Below are positions 35,416 through 45,284 of a stretch of 64,000 nucleotides of DNA, in pieces. The stretch's first letter is position 1; every line of letters starts with the position of its first letter. The notes under the pieces are model-generated. The model ran no database searches and was not told the origin of the DNA. It was given only the letters and a program-made list of their open reading frames with translations. Source of the DNA: Bacillus sp. N1-1 (GTDB lineage: Bacteria > Bacillota > Bacilli > Bacillales > Guptibacillaceae). The translations under genes were made by a program, and so were the position numbers. The stretch lies in assembly GCF_009818105.1 (NCBI RefSeq), contig NZ_CP046564.1:3038001-3102000 (forward strand), in the 5' to 3' direction.

Positions 35416-36366
35416 ATGTCACAGGTTGTATTAACTGTATCACCTACCATTATGAATGAAATTAAAAAGAAATACAACAGTCACTTAAGCGATAAACAAC
35501 CGCCAGGGAGCGTGTTCGTAGCGAAAACGTCAGCCTGTACTATTACAGGCTATAAATCTGGAAAGGTAATGTTTCAGGGGGCAGCTGCAGAGCAAGAAGC
35601 CAAACAATGGCAAACGAGCGGTACAGCGAACCCCAAAAAGCCTACAGGATCAAAAAAGAAAACAGTTGGTGACCACCAATATGCACCCCCATCCACTATC
35701 TCAACGCTATCAGCAATCGGAAGTGATGAAGTTGGTACAGGGGATTTCTTTGGTCCAATGACCGTGGTTGCGGCTTATGTTGATCAAAACCAAATTCCGC
35801 TTTTAAGAGAACTTGGTGTAAGAGATTCTAAGGGGATGAAAGATCCAGAAATTATCGAGATCGCACGAAATCTAATAAAAACGATCCCGTATAGCCTTCT
35901 TATTCTTCCGAACGAAAAGTACAACAATATGCAAAGAAAAGGATTGAACCAGGGTAAGATGAAGGCTCTTCTACATAATCAGGCCATTCAGAATGTGACA
36001 CGGAAAGTAGACGGCTACGATGCGATCTTAATCGATCAGTTTGCAAAACCAGAGATTTATTTTAATTACTTAAAAGGTCAATCAACGGTCATAAAAGAAA
36101 ACGTCTATTTCGCCACAAAAGCAGAGGAAATCCATTTAGCTGTTGCAGCTGCTTCAATCATTGCTAGATACTCCTTTGTAATGGAAATCGATCGGCTTGG
36201 GAAAGAAAACAATGTGAAACTTCCGAAAGGAGCCGGACCGGCGGTAGACCTTGCAGCTGCTAAATTAATTCAAAAGCACGGCGATCAAGTACTTGAAAAA
36301 ATAGCCAAGATGCATTTTGCCAACAGCTTAAAAGCAAAGAAAATCGCAGATCAAGGTCGGCACTAA
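35416..36366 (+). CDS. rnhC: Ribonuclease HIII
   Basis: Degrades RNA in RNA-DNA hybrids. The 316-residue protein has the RNase HIII layout: an N-terminal TBP-like substrate-binding domain (residues 1-~90, SQVVLTVSPTIMNEIKKKY, GSVFVAKTSACTITGYKSGK) and the type 2 RNase H domain beginning AIGSDEVGTGDFFGPM. The active-site DEDE set includes Asp and Glu of GSDEVG, the Asp in LGVRDSKGM, and AILIDQF. AAAGGAGTTTTGTT precedes the ATG. The gene is divergent from zapA and is followed by a terminator. Confidence 0.97.
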   Translation: MSQVVLTVSPTIMNEIKKKYNSHLSDKQPPGSVFVAKTSACTITGYKSGKVMFQGAAAEQEAKQWQTSGTANPKKPTGSKKKTVGDHQYAPPSTISTLSAIGSDEVGTGDFFGPMTVVAAYVDQNQIPLLRELGVRDSKGMKDPEIIEIARNLIKTIPYSLLILPNEKYNNMQRKGLNQGKMKALLHNQAIQNVTRKVDGYDAILIDQFAKPEIYFNYLKGQSTVIKENVYFATKAEEIHLAVAAASIIARYSFVMEIDRLGKENNVKLPKGAGPAVDLAAAKLIQKHGDQVLEKIAKMHFANSLKAKKIADQGRH

Positions 36367-36380
36367 AACATCCACAAAAC

Positions 36381-36411
36381 AAAAGCTGGCTCAAAGTGAG
36401 CCAGCTTATTC
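36381..36411. terminator. Terminator between rnhC and the nucleoside hydrolase gene
   Basis: AAGCTGGCTC-AAAGT-GAGCCAGCTTATT. Strong stem, T-rich on the plus side and A-rich on the other, so it serves both convergent genes. Confidence 0.88.
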
Positions 36412-36414
36412 ATA

Positions 36415-37389
36415 TTACAAATAGAGTTGTGGTGCTTCTAACCCATCCTCAGCTAGAAGCATGACAGAAGTAAAATATTGAAAGAAAAGATCACGGTCTA
36501 CATCGTCGACAACGACAACTTCACGGCCTGTTTTATCAAGTACCGTTCTCCCTTGACTTACGCCGTCTTTTTCAACACGACAGTTTACTTTTCTTGAGTG
36601 AATGAAAGACTGAGGTGTGACAGAAACAGTTGTAAGCACGTCCCATAAGTAGTATGTTGAGTTGGTTTCAACGTGAACGAGTGGCGGACACATGGCATAG
36701 CACTGCCCAATAAAATCTACACCAATTTCTTTTCTCTGTGCTGCCCACATGTTTCTTACATCATTGGTTAAAGGAACTTGATTTGTACTTTCAAGCGCCA
36801 CCATTTCAATCGTGATTGACGTATCAAAGACAGTCGCAACGGCTTCTGGATCCCAGAACGCATTCCACTCTGCCGTCCCGTCATGCTCAGGTTCTTCCAC
36901 GTTTCCAACCTCTAAAAATGTGCCACCCATCCACACTAACTTTTCAATTTTTTGTTCAATCGCTGGTGCTAATTCTAACGCTCTAGCAAGATCGGTTAAA
37001 GGACCAGTAAAAAGAAGCGTTATCGGTTCTGAACTGCTCTCAAGTACATCGATTAGATGCAGATGAGCAGGTCTTTCTGACATTGGCGTATTCACTTGAT
37101 TTGATTCATTAAGAATCGGTAGTGCGTCAACGTAGAAAGCATGCATACGCCACTCTTTAGGGAATGGGTTAATCCCCCTTGAGTTTGAGGCTGAAACATC
37201 CAAATCAATACCTTTTCCGAAACGGTCAATGATCTTTCTACTCGCTGATACAGCCGGTTCTAAATAGCAATCCGCTGGAATAACTGACACGCCTACCAGT
37301 TCAACTTCATCAATGTTCAGCAATAAAAATAGTGATGCTAAGTCATCCACGCCACCGTCATGATTAAAATACACTTTCGTTTTATTCAT
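36415..37389 (-). CDS. Inosine-uridine-preferring nucleoside hydrolase family protein
   Basis: Splits the N-glycosidic bond of nucleosides. 324 residues. The calcium-binding N-terminal motif reads NHDGGVDDLASL in place of the usual DxDPGxDDA, keeping the two essential aspartates but changing the first Asp to Asn and Pro to Gly. LLFTGPLTDLARAL and VWMGGTF are family signatures. In the C-terminal region the ligand Asp is in STYYLWDVLTTV, where the usual catalytic His before this Asp is Trp. The Trp suggests a purine-preferring or unusual subgroup. Its neighbour, divergent, is a guanine-riboswitch-controlled nucleoside transporter, supporting purine salvage. A Shine-Dalgarno CAGGGGGATAAAA precedes the ATG. 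Confidence 0.9.
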   Translation of the reverse strand: MNKTKVYFNHDGGVDDLASLFLLLNIDEVELVGVSVIPADCYLEPAVSASRKIIDRFGKGIDLDVSASNSRGINPFPKEWRMHAFYVDALPILNESNQVNTPMSERPAHLHLIDVLESSSEPITLLFTGPLTDLARALELAPAIEQKIEKLVWMGGTFLEVGNVEEPEHDGTAEWNAFWDPEAVATVFDTSITIEMVALESTNQVPLTNDVRNMWAAQRKEIGVDFIGQCYAMCPPLVHVETNSTYYLWDVLTTVSVTPQSFIHSRKVNCRVEKDGVSQGRTVLDKTGREVVVVDDVDRDLFFQYFTSVMLLAEDGLEAPQLYL

Positions 37390-37707
37390 TTTTATCCCCC
37401 TGTGTCACACTCTCATGTCCTTTACTACCGTCTCTACCAAACGCCATTTAAATGAAAATCGATTCACTCATAGTCCTATTATTTCAGGTAACAGGGTAGA
37501 AACGTGCAGGCCAATTCCCGACATATATGAGTTTCCATTATTTAATCACTTTGTACTCTAACAGAGCGCGAATAAGGAAGCAACATGTATTGTTTTGTCG
37601 AACGCTTACATATAAGACAGGAATATTCAAAACATTGTAACTTTACTAGTAGGTCTTGCTACCTATGAAATCTTCTGATAGATTGATGAATACAACTTCA
37701 CATTTAT

Positions 37708-37777
37708 CTCTATATAATTTTGGAAATAGGGTCCAAAGAGTATCTACCCGGCAACCGAGAATTGCTGGACTATAGGG
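37708..37777 (+). promoter_or_regulatory. Guanine-type purine riboswitch aptamer
   Basis: P1 CTCTATA/TATAGGG (37708-37714 with 37771-37777), P2 TTTGGA/TCCAAA, J2/3 GAGTATCTACC, P3 CCGGCAA/TTGCTGG, then GACTATA. This is the 70-nt purine aptamer. The C in the J3/1 GACTAT segment is the specificity base of guanine-sensing members (adenine sensors have U). The rest of the gap 37390-37707 shows no gene or clear signal. Confidence 0.92.
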
Positions 37778-37840
37778 AAAGTATGGCATCGTCGATCAGA
37801 CAAGTATGTTTTGTTTTTTTCGTGCCGGACTTCTTCCTGT

Positions 37841-37875
37841 AAACTCGGACTTTTCTATAAAGGACGGGTTTTTTA
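37841..37875 (+). terminator. Riboswitch-controlled terminator before the nucleoside transporter
   Basis: AAACTCG (37841-37847) pairs with CGGGTTT (37865-37871), one G-T pair, followed by a T6 run. It lies between the purine aptamer and the gene, so guanine binding should turn the gene off. Confidence 0.75.
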
Positions 37876-37930
37876 TTTACCAATTTTTATTTGTGAAGCA
37901 ACAATTCTTTTTCAGGGGGAATCAGACATC

Positions 37931-39121
37931 ATGAGTATTTTAACAGGACTACTCTCTATCATCGGCGTCCTTGCAATTGCATGGTTAATGAGCAACAAGA
38001 AAAAATCAGTAAAGTGGAGAACGATCGGGGTCGGTATTTTCATTGAAGGTCTTTTCGTTCTATTCGTATTAAAAGTTAATGCGGGGAAGATTATGCTAGA
38101 AAAGGCTTCCGCTGCTGTACAAAACGTTATTAATTATAGTAACGAAGGGATTCAATTTGTATTTGGAGGATTATATGAACAAACAGATTTAACATTTGTT
38201 TTTGCGATCAATGTTCTCGCCGTAATTATCTTCATTTCAGCTCTTGTATCAGCACTTTATTATATGCGCATCATTCCTTTAATCGTTCAAGTCATTGGTG
38301 TAACAATTGGGAAATTAATGGGTACAACTAAAGTTGAAACATTCAACGCTGTTGGAAATTCGTTTCTAGGCCTAGCAGAAGCACCTTTACTTGTAAAACC
38401 ATATTTGAAGATGCTTACGAGATCAGAGATCTTTGCCATAATGGTAGGTGGTACAGCTTCTGCAAGTGGAGCTATTCTCGTCGGCTATTCGCTTATGGGA
38501 ATTGAGCTAAAATATTTATTAATCTCCGTCTTTAGTGTTCCTTTCGTCTCGCTTGTCATCTCTAAAGTGATGGAACCTGAGACTGAAGTATCACAAACAA
38601 ACGATAAAGTTAAAATGAAAAGATCTGAACATGCAAACGTGTTTGAAGCGATTGCGGAAGGTACGGTAAGTGGAGTCATGCTTGCCCTGAACATCGGTGG
38701 CCTTTTGATCGCTTTTATAAGTATTCTAGCTGTAGTTAACGGCATGTTAGGTGTTGTGGGAACTGACCTTAGCTCCATATTGGGTTATATTTTCTATCCA
38801 TTCTCGCTACTTGTCGGTATTCCAGCTGATGAAGCCTTTCGCGCTGCGTCTATTATCGGCACAAAAATGTCGATTAATGAATTTGTTGCCTTTCAAAATT
38901 TAACGGCAATTCAGGATCAGCTTTCTGATAAAACAGTCGCCATTCTTTCTGTAGCGCTATGTAACTTTGCCAACTTCTCATCTATTGGTCAATTAATCAT
39001 TGGGCTTGGCTCACTTGAACCTTCAAAGCGTTCACAAGTATCAAAGCTTGGATTAAAAGCCATCATTGGCGGAACTCTTGCCTCCTTTATTACTGCTATA
39101 TTTGTCGGAATGTTTATGTAA
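37931..39121 (+). CDS. nupG: Concentrative nucleoside transporter (CNT/NupC-NupG family)
   Basis: Proton-coupled nucleoside uptake across the membrane. 396 residues with about ten hydrophobic segments. Family signatures: GNSFLGLAEAPLLVKPYL near residue 145, MVGGTASASGAILVGYSLMG near 180, and ALCNFANFSSIGQLIIGLG near 345. B. subtilis NupG (YxjA) is a guanosine transporter that also has a guanine riboswitch; that is the basis of the symbol. The start at 37931 follows AGGGGGAATC and begins MSILTGLL; the longer frame would run through the riboswitch terminator. Paired with the divergent nucleoside hydrolase. Confidence 0.93.
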   Translation: MSILTGLLSIIGVLAIAWLMSNKKKSVKWRTIGVGIFIEGLFVLFVLKVNAGKIMLEKASAAVQNVINYSNEGIQFVFGGLYEQTDLTFVFAINVLAVIIFISALVSALYYMRIIPLIVQVIGVTIGKLMGTTKVETFNAVGNSFLGLAEAPLLVKPYLKMLTRSEIFAIMVGGTASASGAILVGYSLMGIELKYLLISVFSVPFVSLVISKVMEPETEVSQTNDKVKMKRSEHANVFEAIAEGTVSGVMLALNIGGLLIAFISILAVVNGMLGVVGTDLSSILGYIFYPFSLLVGIPADEAFRAASIIGTKMSINEFVAFQNLTAIQDQLSDKTVAILSVALCNFANFSSIGQLIIGLGSLEPSKRSQVSKLGLKAIIGGTLASFITAIFVGMFM

Positions 39122-39132
39122 AACATCCATTA

Positions 39133-39161
39133 GAAAAGCCTCCCTGACTGGGAGGCTTTTC
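39133..39161. terminator. Terminator between nupG and pheT
   Basis: GAAAAGCCTCCC-TGACT-GGGAGGCTTTTC is perfectly symmetric and serves both convergent genes. Confidence 0.93.
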
Positions 39162-39164
39162 TTA

Positions 39165-41573
39165 CTATTGACGAAGTGCAGCTCCAAACTGTTCTTCTAC
39201 GGCTTTAAGAACACGGTCATGCGCTTTCTTTACTTCTTCTTCAGTTAACGTTTGTTCAGGATTGTAATATCTGAGAGAGAAAGCTAGTGATTTTTGTCCT
39301 TCATCAAGATGTTCCCCTTGATAGACATCAAATAATTGAATCTCAACTAGCTTGGATCCACCCGCTTCTTTAATGACGCGCTTCACTTCACCTGCTTCAA
39401 GTGACTCGTTCACAACGAGCGCAACATCTCTTGTAACCGATGGGAAACGAGGAAGCTTCTTGTATTTAAGATGAGCGACATCCGCTTTAAGTAATTTCTC
39501 AAGATTGATTTCAAACACGTATGTTTCACTCAAATCAAGTTCTTTCTCTACTTCAGGATGAAGCTGACCAATATATCCGATAAGCTCTTCATCGAGATAA
39601 ACAGCTGCTGTGCGACCCGGATGAAGCTTAGGCTCTTCTGCACGTGCGAAAGTGAGACGATCTTCAACACCAAATTGAACGGCAAGTTCTTCAAGAATTC
39701 CCTTTACAACAAAGAAATCTGACGCTTTCTTTTCTTTTTGCCACAGATGCTCTTGCCATAGACCTGACACGACACCAGCAAGATGTTCTTGTTCAACCGG
39801 TAGCTCATCACCTGGTAAGAATACAGAAGCTGTTTCATAGAAAGCAATATTCTCTAACTGACGGTTTCGGTTATATTGAGCAACCTCTAATAGGTGAGGG
39901 ATTAAACTCGTTCTAAGTTCACTTCTTTCTTCACTCATTGGCATCGCAAGACGAACAGCTTCTACTGACTCATCAGAGAAGAAGTGGCGCCTTAATGGTG
40001 AAGTAAGTGAATACGTTACCGTTTGGAATAGACCTGCACCTTCAAGCGTACGGCGAACATGGCGGCGTTTCCCTTGATATTCTGACAACTGTCCAGGTGT
40101 ACTTTCTGTAAGAGGTAACGTTGCAGGAACATTATCATATCCGTAAAGACGTCCTACTTCTTCGATTAAGTCCTCTGAAATTGTAATATCCGGACGACGT
40201 GGTGGTACTTGAACCGTAAACGTGCCACCAAAATTTTGATAAGAGAATTGCAAACGCTCAAAGATAGCGGCAACTTCTGTTTCAGTAATTTCCGTCCCAA
40301 GAACTTGATTAATTCGATTTACTTCAATGCTAACGTCAAGAGCTTCAATTGTACGAGCACCTTGCTCAGCAATGCCTTTTAGAACTGTGCCTCCAGCAAT
40401 TTCTTGAATAAGCTGAGCAGCACGTTCGCTTGCGCCCACAACGCGATTTCGGTCAATCCCTTTCTCGAAACGAGCACTTGAATCACTTCTGAGTCCGAGG
40501 TCTTTCGATGACTTTCTGACAAGCTTACTATTAAAATAAGCAGCTTCAAGTAGGATGGTTGTCGTATCCTCTTGCACTTCAGAGTCAGCCCCACCCATTA
40601 CACCAGCAACAGCAACAGGTTTTGAACCATTTGTTATCACAAGATGTTCACTTGAAAGCGTACGTTCCACATCATCCAGAGTGACCATTTTTTCACCTTT
40701 AGTAGCTCGGCGGATAACGACTTCCTTTGATCCAAAGCGATCATAATCGAAAGCGTGCAGCGGCTGTCCATATTCAAGTAGAACATAGTTAGTAATATCG
40801 ACAACGTTATTAATCGGACGAATACCAGCAGAAACAAGACGGTTCACAAGCCACTGTGGCGAAGGTTTTATCGTTACGTCTTTAATAACGGTAGCCCCGT
40901 AATAAGGATTATCTTCTTCATTTTCTACACGAACTGACACATAGCCTTCTACGTCTTCATCCGAGCGAACAAGCTCTGGTAACGGAAGTTCAATCGAACG
41001 ATTCAATACCGCACCAACTTCATAAGCGACACCAATCATGTTCATCGCATCCGCTCTGTTCGGTGTAAGACCTAGCTCAAGAACTTCATCATGTAGATTT
41101 AAATATTCAAGGGCATCTTCCCCAGGTGTCACATCATCACTAAACACAAAGATACCATCAGCATATTCCTTCGAAACAAGTTTACTTTCAATTCCAAGTT
41201 CTTGTAATGAACAAATCATACCATGTGAAGCTTCACCGCGTAATTTTGCTTTTTTAATTTTAAAATTACCCGGAAGGACTGCTCCAACTTTTGCAACAGC
41301 AACATATTGACCCTGCGCAATATTTGGTGCACCGCAAATAATTTGGACCGGTTCTTCCTCGCCAATCTCAACCTTACAAATATTCAGCTTATCGGCATCA
41401 GGATGTTGCTGACATTCAAGAACGTGACCAATCACCACTCCGCTAATTCCTTTATTAAGCTGTTCAACTGTTTCAACCTCAATACCACCTTTAGTGATAA
41501 GGTCTGCCAGTTCATCAGCTGAGTAACTATCTAAATCTACATACTGCTGTAGCCAATTCATTGATACAAGCAT
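39165..41573 (-). CDS. pheT: Phenylalanyl-tRNA synthetase beta subunit
   Basis: 802-residue beta chain of the alpha2-beta2 enzyme. In order: the N-terminal tRNA-binding EMAP-like domain ([25 protein letters not shown]), the B3/B4 editing domain in the middle, B5, an inactive catalytic-like core, and the C-terminal ferredoxin-fold anticodon-binding domain ([14 protein letters not shown] ... [15 protein letters not shown]). It starts 28 bp after pheS. Controlled with pheS by the Phe T-box upstream. Nothing unusual. Confidence 0.98.
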   Translation of the reverse strand: MLVSMNWLQQYVDLDSYSADELADLITKGGIEVETVEQLNKGISGVVIGHVLECQQHPDADKLNICKVEIGEEEPVQIICGAPNIAQGQYVAVAKVGAVLPGNFKIKKAKLRGEASHGMICSLQELGIESKLVSKEYADGIFVFSDDVTPGEDALEYLNLHDEVLELGLTPNRADAMNMIGVAYEVGAVLNRSIELPLPELVRSDEDVEGYVSVRVENEEDNPYYGATVIKDVTIKPSPQWLVNRLVSAGIRPINNVVDITNYVLLEYGQPLHAFDYDRFGSKEVVIRRATKGEKMVTLDDVERTLSSEHLVITNGSKPVAVAGVMGGADSEVQEDTTTILLEAAYFNSKLVRKSSKDLGLRSDSSARFEKGIDRNRVVGASERAAQLIQEIAGGTVLKGIAEQGARTIEALDVSIEVNRINQVLGTEITETEVAAIFERLQFSYQNFGGTFTVQVPPRRPDITISEDLIEEVGRLYGYDNVPATLPLTESTPGQLSEYQGKRRHVRRTLEGAGLFQTVTYSLTSPLRRHFFSDESVEAVRLAMPMSEERSELRTSLIPHLLEVAQYNRNRQLENIAFYETASVFLPGDELPVEQEHLAGVVSGLWQEHLWQKEKKASDFFVVKGILEELAVQFGVEDRLTFARAEEPKLHPGRTAAVYLDEELIGYIGQLHPEVEKELDLSETYVFEINLEKLLKADVAHLKYKKLPRFPSVTRDVALVVNESLEAGEVKRVIKEAGGSKLVEIQLFDVYQGEHLDEGQKSLAFSLRYYNPEQTLTEEEVKKAHDRVLKAVEEQFGAALRQ

Positions 41574-41601
41574 TTATTCTCCTCCTAACCTTCAAATCGT
41601 T

Positions 41602-42636
41602 CTATAGTGAGTTAAATTGTTTAATAAATCTACTATCATTTGTATAGAAATGACGGATATCATCGATACCATACTTCAGCATCGCAATTCGCTCTGGTCC
41701 CATACCAAATGCAAAACCAGTCACTTTCTCCGGATCGAATCCTGACATACGAAGCACATTAGGATGCACCATGCCCCCACCAAGAATTTCAATCCATCCA
41801 GTTCCCTTACAGACAGAACAGCCATTACCACCACAATTAAAGCAGGAAATGTCCATCTCTACAGATGGTTCTGTAAATGGGAAGAAACTAGGACGAAGGC
41901 GAATTTCACGTTCTTCCCCGAACATTTTCTTCGCAAAAGATTGAAGAACACCCTTTAGATCACTCATACGAACATTCTCGCCAACCATTAATCCTTCTAT
42001 CTGCATAAATTGGTGAGAATGAGTCGCGTCATCCGTATCACGTCGGTAAACTTTCCCTGGTACGATGATCTTTACCGGGCCTTTACCATTTAACTTCTCC
42101 ATTGTTCTCGCTTGCATTGGTGATGTATGCGTACGTAGTAACGTTTCTTCAGTAATGTAGAAGGAATCCTGCATATCACGAGCAGGATGATCTTTTGGAA
42201 GGTTTAGCGCTTCGAAATTGTAATAGTCTGTTTCAACTTCTGGTCCCTCTGCAATTGAGAAGCCCATACCAAGAAACAGGTCTTCAATTTCTTCAATTAC
42301 CCTAGTTAATGGATGATGGTTTCCTCTTTTCACTGGACGACCTGGAAGAGAAACATCGATGGTTTCCTTCTTTAATCTTTCTTCTACGGCTGTTTTTTCT
42401 AAACGAGCAATTTTCTCCTCAAGTTGATCTGAAATCGCATTTCGTATTTCATTAACGAGCTGCCCCATTTTAGGACGCTCTTCTTTTGACAATTTCCCCA
42501 TACCTTTGGAAATTTCGGTAATGGGTCCTTTTTTTCCGAGAAACTTCACTTTGATATCCTGTACTTCCTTCATGGAAGAAGCTTGCTGTATTTCCGACAG
42601 CGCTTCTTCTTTTAACGCTTGTAAACGTTCTTGCAT
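41602..42636 (-). CDS. pheS: Phenylalanyl-tRNA synthetase alpha subunit
   Basis: Catalytic alpha chain, 344 residues, the same length class as B. subtilis PheS. An N-terminal coiled-coil arm is followed by the class II core. Motif 2 contains [23 protein letters not shown] near residue 200, and motif 3 is [19 protein letters not shown] use the ATG at 42636 because AGTGGAGG is 8 nt upstream; a frame start at 42651 lies before the Shine-Dalgarno. First gene of pheST behind a T-box. Confidence 0.98.
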   Translation of the reverse strand: MQERLQALKEEALSEIQQASSMKEVQDIKVKFLGKKGPITEISKGMGKLSKEERPKMGQLVNEIRNAISDQLEEKIARLEKTAVEERLKKETIDVSLPGRPVKRGNHHPLTRVIEEIEDLFLGMGFSIAEGPEVETDYYNFEALNLPKDHPARDMQDSFYITEETLLRTHTSPMQARTMEKLNGKGPVKIIVPGKVYRRDTDDATHSHQFMQIEGLMVGENVRMSDLKGVLQSFAKKMFGEEREIRLRPSFFPFTEPSVEMDISCFNCGGNGCSVCKGTGWIEILGGGMVHPNVLRMSGFDPEKVTGFAFGMGPERIAMLKYGIDDIRHFYTNDSRFIKQFNSL

Positions 42637-42681
42637 CGTTTCAACCTCCACTTCATATTCGTGTTACTTCCTTTAGGCAAT

Positions 42682-42717
42682 AAAAAAATCCTCGCTCCCC
42701 AGAAAGGGGCGAAGATT
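42682..42717 (-). terminator. T-box-controlled terminator before pheS
   Basis: AATCTTCGCCCC-TTTCT-GGGGAGCGAGGATT with a T7 run on the minus strand. Its 5' arm is just downstream of the T-box sequence. Confidence 0.92.
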
Positions 42718-42940
42718 TGATTTCGCGGTACCACCCTAATTCACCGATAGATTTCAACTATCAGCCTTAAGCAAAGAATAACGGCTTGTAAACCGATCCG
42801 CTTTCGTACGAACAAAGCGGCAACTCCAGAGTGAATTCGGCAACGTCCCTATAGAAATGCTTCCAGTCACGGCATTTCCTCCCTAAATAGGCAGTGGTAG
42901 CTTACTACTCTCTATCATTGTTTTTATCATATATAAGTTG
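42682..42940 (-). promoter_or_regulatory. Phenylalanine T-box leader of pheST
   Basis: The T-box sequence AGGGTGGTACCGCG (42737-42724) pairs with uncharged tRNA-Phe acceptor end and precedes the terminator. Upstream lies a stem I with AGTAGTAAG and a GAATTCAC bulge, in which TTC followed by A is the likely Phe specifier codon. The leader fills the gap between pheS and the upstream methyltransferase gene. Confidence 0.94.
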
Positions 42941-42946
42941 CTTTTA

Positions 42947-42975
42947 ATTATAGAAAAAAAATGCTATATCTGCAA
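42947..42975 (-). promoter_or_regulatory. Sigma-A promoter of pheST
   Basis: The minus strand reads TTGCAG, 17 bp, TATAAT, immediately before the T-box leader. Confidence 0.85.
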
Positions 42976-42981
42976 GTGCAA

Positions 42982-43731
42982 TTATGAAGGAAGAAGTCCA
43001 TACATCAGAATTCCAGCAGCAACGGCAACATTAAGCGACTCCGCTTTTCCATAAATCGGGATATACACGTTCTCATCAGCAAGATTTTGAAGCTCCTCTG
43101 ATACGCCATTTGCTTCATTCCCTAGAATAACTGCAAACTGAGAACGTCCTTTTAAATCATCATAAGGAGTTCCTCCACTCACTTCCGTGGCGTAGATCGG
43201 CATGTTAAGCTCTTTGAACTTTTGCACTTCTTCTACAAGATCTGCTTTTTTTACAGGGAGGTGATAGATAGATCCCTGAGTAGACCGGAGCACTTTACTG
43301 TTATAAGCATCTACTGTTCCATGCCCAAGAAGAATGCCGTCGTAGCCTGCACTATCCGCTGTACGAATGATTGTTCCTAAATTACCTGGATCTTGTATAG
43401 CATCAAGCAGTAAGAATTTCCCTGCACCTGGGAGATGAGGCTCCACCATTTCACATACTGCCATAATTCCCTGCGGCGTTTCGGTATCCGTTAATTCTTG
43501 CATTACTTTCTCCGTTACAGTATACACAACAGGACGTTCTTTAAACGGATAGACAGATACATCATTGCCCTCCGTTACGATCACTTCAATAATTGGCGCT
43601 TCAAACTTCGCAGCCTCTTCAACGATATGTGGTCCTTCAATGAGATAGCTTTGAGCTTTCTCTCTCCCCTTGCGCGTTTGGAGCTTTTTCCAATCTTTCA
43701 CTTTTTGATTTTTTGCGGATTCAATAATCAT
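42982..43731 (-). CDS. ysgA: TrmH/SpoU-family RNA 2'-O-methyltransferase
   Basis: A 249-residue SPOUT methyltransferase acting on rRNA or tRNA. The N-terminal L7Ae-like substrate domain (NQKVKDWKKLQTRKGREKA, YLIEGPHIVEEAAK) is followed by the knotted SAM domain. Signature motifs: LLDAIQDPGNLGTIIRTADSAG (motif 1), FAVILGNEANGVSEEL (motif 2), IPIYGKAESLNVAVAAGILMY (motif 3). It corresponds to B. subtilis ysgA upstream of pheS. Monocistronic. The target nucleotide cannot be read from sequence. Confidence 0.93.
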   Translation of the reverse strand: MIIESAKNQKVKDWKKLQTRKGREKAQSYLIEGPHIVEEAAKFEAPIIEVIVTEGNDVSVYPFKERPVVYTVTEKVMQELTDTETPQGIMAVCEMVEPHLPGAGKFLLLDAIQDPGNLGTIIRTADSAGYDGILLGHGTVDAYNSKVLRSTQGSIYHLPVKKADLVEEVQKFKELNMPIYATEVSGGTPYDDLKGRSQFAVILGNEANGVSEELQNLADENVYIPIYGKAESLNVAVAAGILMYGLLPS

Positions 43732-43796
43732 TATGCTCTCCTTCAGTTTTCAATGTTTCTATTATAAAGGGTTAAATGGGAAGATTCCAATAGTAC

Positions 43797-43826
43797 TCAT
43801 GAAATTTATTGCATTCGCTCATACTA
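43797..43826 (+). promoter_or_regulatory. Possible sigma-G promoter of sspI
   Basis: TCATG, 18 bp, CATACTA resembles the forespore sigma-G pattern (GHATR-18-CATHHTA) and ends 46 bp before the sspI ATG. The -10 is a good match, the -35 weaker. Confidence 0.5.
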
Positions 43827-43872
43827 ATGATGCTTGATCGAACAAGCGAATGAGAAAGGTGAGGTGGAAAGC

Positions 43873-44079
43873 ATGGACCTTAACTTACGAAAAGCAATTC
43901 TCGCCAACATTAATGGCAACAACGAGGAACAGATTGAAGCGACGATCCTCGATGCCATCCAAAGTGGCGAAGAAAAAATGCTCCCTGGACTAGGTGTTCT
44001 TTTTGAAATCCTATGGAAAGAAGCACCTGAAAATGAACGAGAGCAGATGCTCTCTTACATGGCTCAGGGTGTAAATTAA
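43873..44079 (+). CDS. sspI: Small acid-soluble spore protein I
   Basis: Minor small acid-soluble protein of the spore core, 68 residues (B. subtilis SspI has about 71). The family core [18 protein letters not shown] is intact, preceded by [20 protein letters not shown]. The start at 43873 is chosen because GAGGTGGAAAGC precedes it and homology begins at MDLNLR; the frame to 43834 has no homology. Expected expression in the forespore under sigma-G. Confirms the organism forms spores. Confidence 0.97.
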   Translation: MDLNLRKAILANINGNNEEQIEATILDAIQSGEEKMLPGLGVLFEILWKEAPENEREQMLSYMAQGVN

Positions 44080-44084
44080 CGAGC

Positions 44085-44115
44085 AAAATCCGGTGGCCAA
44101 CGCCACCGGATTTTG
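44085..44115. terminator. Terminator between sspI and ysdC
   Basis: CAAAATCCGGTGGC-CAAC-GCCACCGGATTTTG is symmetric and serves both convergent genes. Confidence 0.93.
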
Positions 44116-44118
44116 TGT

Positions 44119-45204
44119 TTAATTGAAAATAATTTCTTTTACTTTATCAGCATCAAGCTTTTTAATCACTTCAACAATTAAATTAACCGCATTTTCAAAG
44201 TCATCACGGTGAAGAATCGCTGCGTGTGTATGAATGTAGCGTGTCGCAATAGTGATAGAAAGAGCAGGTACACCGTTAGCTGTTAAGTGAATTTTTCCTG
44301 AATCCGTACCTCCACCTGCAATGGAGTCAAACTGATAAGGGATGTTGTTCTCGTCAGCAGTATCTGTAACAAAATCACGAAGCCCTTTATGACCGACCAT
44401 TGAAGCATCGTACATAATAATTTGAGGACCTTTCCCCATTTTCGATTGAGCGTCTTTATCGCTCACTCCAGGAGTATCGCCAGCAATACCAACATCAACA
44501 GCAAAACCGATATCTGGTTTAATCATGTTTGTTGCAGTTGTCGCTCCACGAAGGCCTACTTCCTCTTGAACTGTGCCAACACCATATACCGTATTTGGAT
44601 GTGCTTCACCTTTTAGCTTACGAAGCACTTCAATCGCAATTGCACAGCCAATACGATTGTCCCATGCTTTTGCCATAAGCATTTTTTCATTATTCATGAC
44701 TGTGAATTCGCAAATCGGAACAACGGAATCTCCTGGCTTTACGCCCCATTCCATTGCTTCTTCTCTGCTTGATGCACCGATATCAATAAACATATCTTTC
44801 TTATCAACTGATTTCTTACGCTGCTCAGCCGGCAATATATGTGGTGGTTTTGAACCGATCACGCCCATAATATTGCCATTACGAGTCATCACGTTCACAC
44901 GTTGAGCAAGCATAACCTGTTCCCACCAGCCGCCAACGGTTTGGAAATAAAGGAATCCTTTATCGTCGATGCGCGTAATCATAAAGCCAATTTCATCGAG
45001 ATGTCCTGCAACCATGATTTTAGGACCTTCTGCATTACCTTTTTTAACAGCAATTAAACTGCCGAGGTTGTCATACATGACTTCATCAGAAAGAGATTCA
45101 ATATGCTTCTTCATTACTTCGCGAGGCTCACGCTCGTTACCCGGGACACCATTCGCATCCGTAAGTTCTTTAAGCATCTGCAACGTTTCGTCTAGCTTTG
45201 CCAT
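44119..45204 (-). CDS. ysdC: M42-family metallo-aminopeptidase
   Basis: A 361-residue cytosolic dinuclear-metal aminopeptidase of the glutamyl aminopeptidase/'endoglucanase' M42 family; these form dodecameric cages. Metal ligands and catalytic residues are visible: His in AGHLDEIGF, Asp in KAWDNRIGC, the Glu pair in [10 protein letters not shown], Asp in [11 protein letters not shown], and the C-terminal His in [13 protein letters not shown]. Older annotations call it endo-1,4-glucanase, which is wrong for the family. Located like ysdC in B. subtilis. Nothing odd. Confidence 0.95.
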   Translation of the reverse strand: MAKLDETLQMLKELTDANGVPGNEREPREVMKKHIESLSDEVMYDNLGSLIAVKKGNAEGPKIMVAGHLDEIGFMITRIDDKGFLYFQTVGGWWEQVMLAQRVNVMTRNGNIMGVIGSKPPHILPAEQRKKSVDKKDMFIDIGASSREEAMEWGVKPGDSVVPICEFTVMNNEKMLMAKAWDNRIGCAIAIEVLRKLKGEAHPNTVYGVGTVQEEVGLRGATTATNMIKPDIGFAVDVGIAGDTPGVSDKDAQSKMGKGPQIIMYDASMVGHKGLRDFVTDTADENNIPYQFDSIAGGGTDSGKIHLTANGVPALSITIATRYIHTHAAILHRDDFENAVNLIVEVIKKLDADKVKEIIFN

Positions 45205-45284
45205 ATGTATTGCCCCCTTAATATGTATTCACTGTTCATTATAACGGTTTCCGAAATATTTAACAATTCAGAGCAGTCTTAAAC

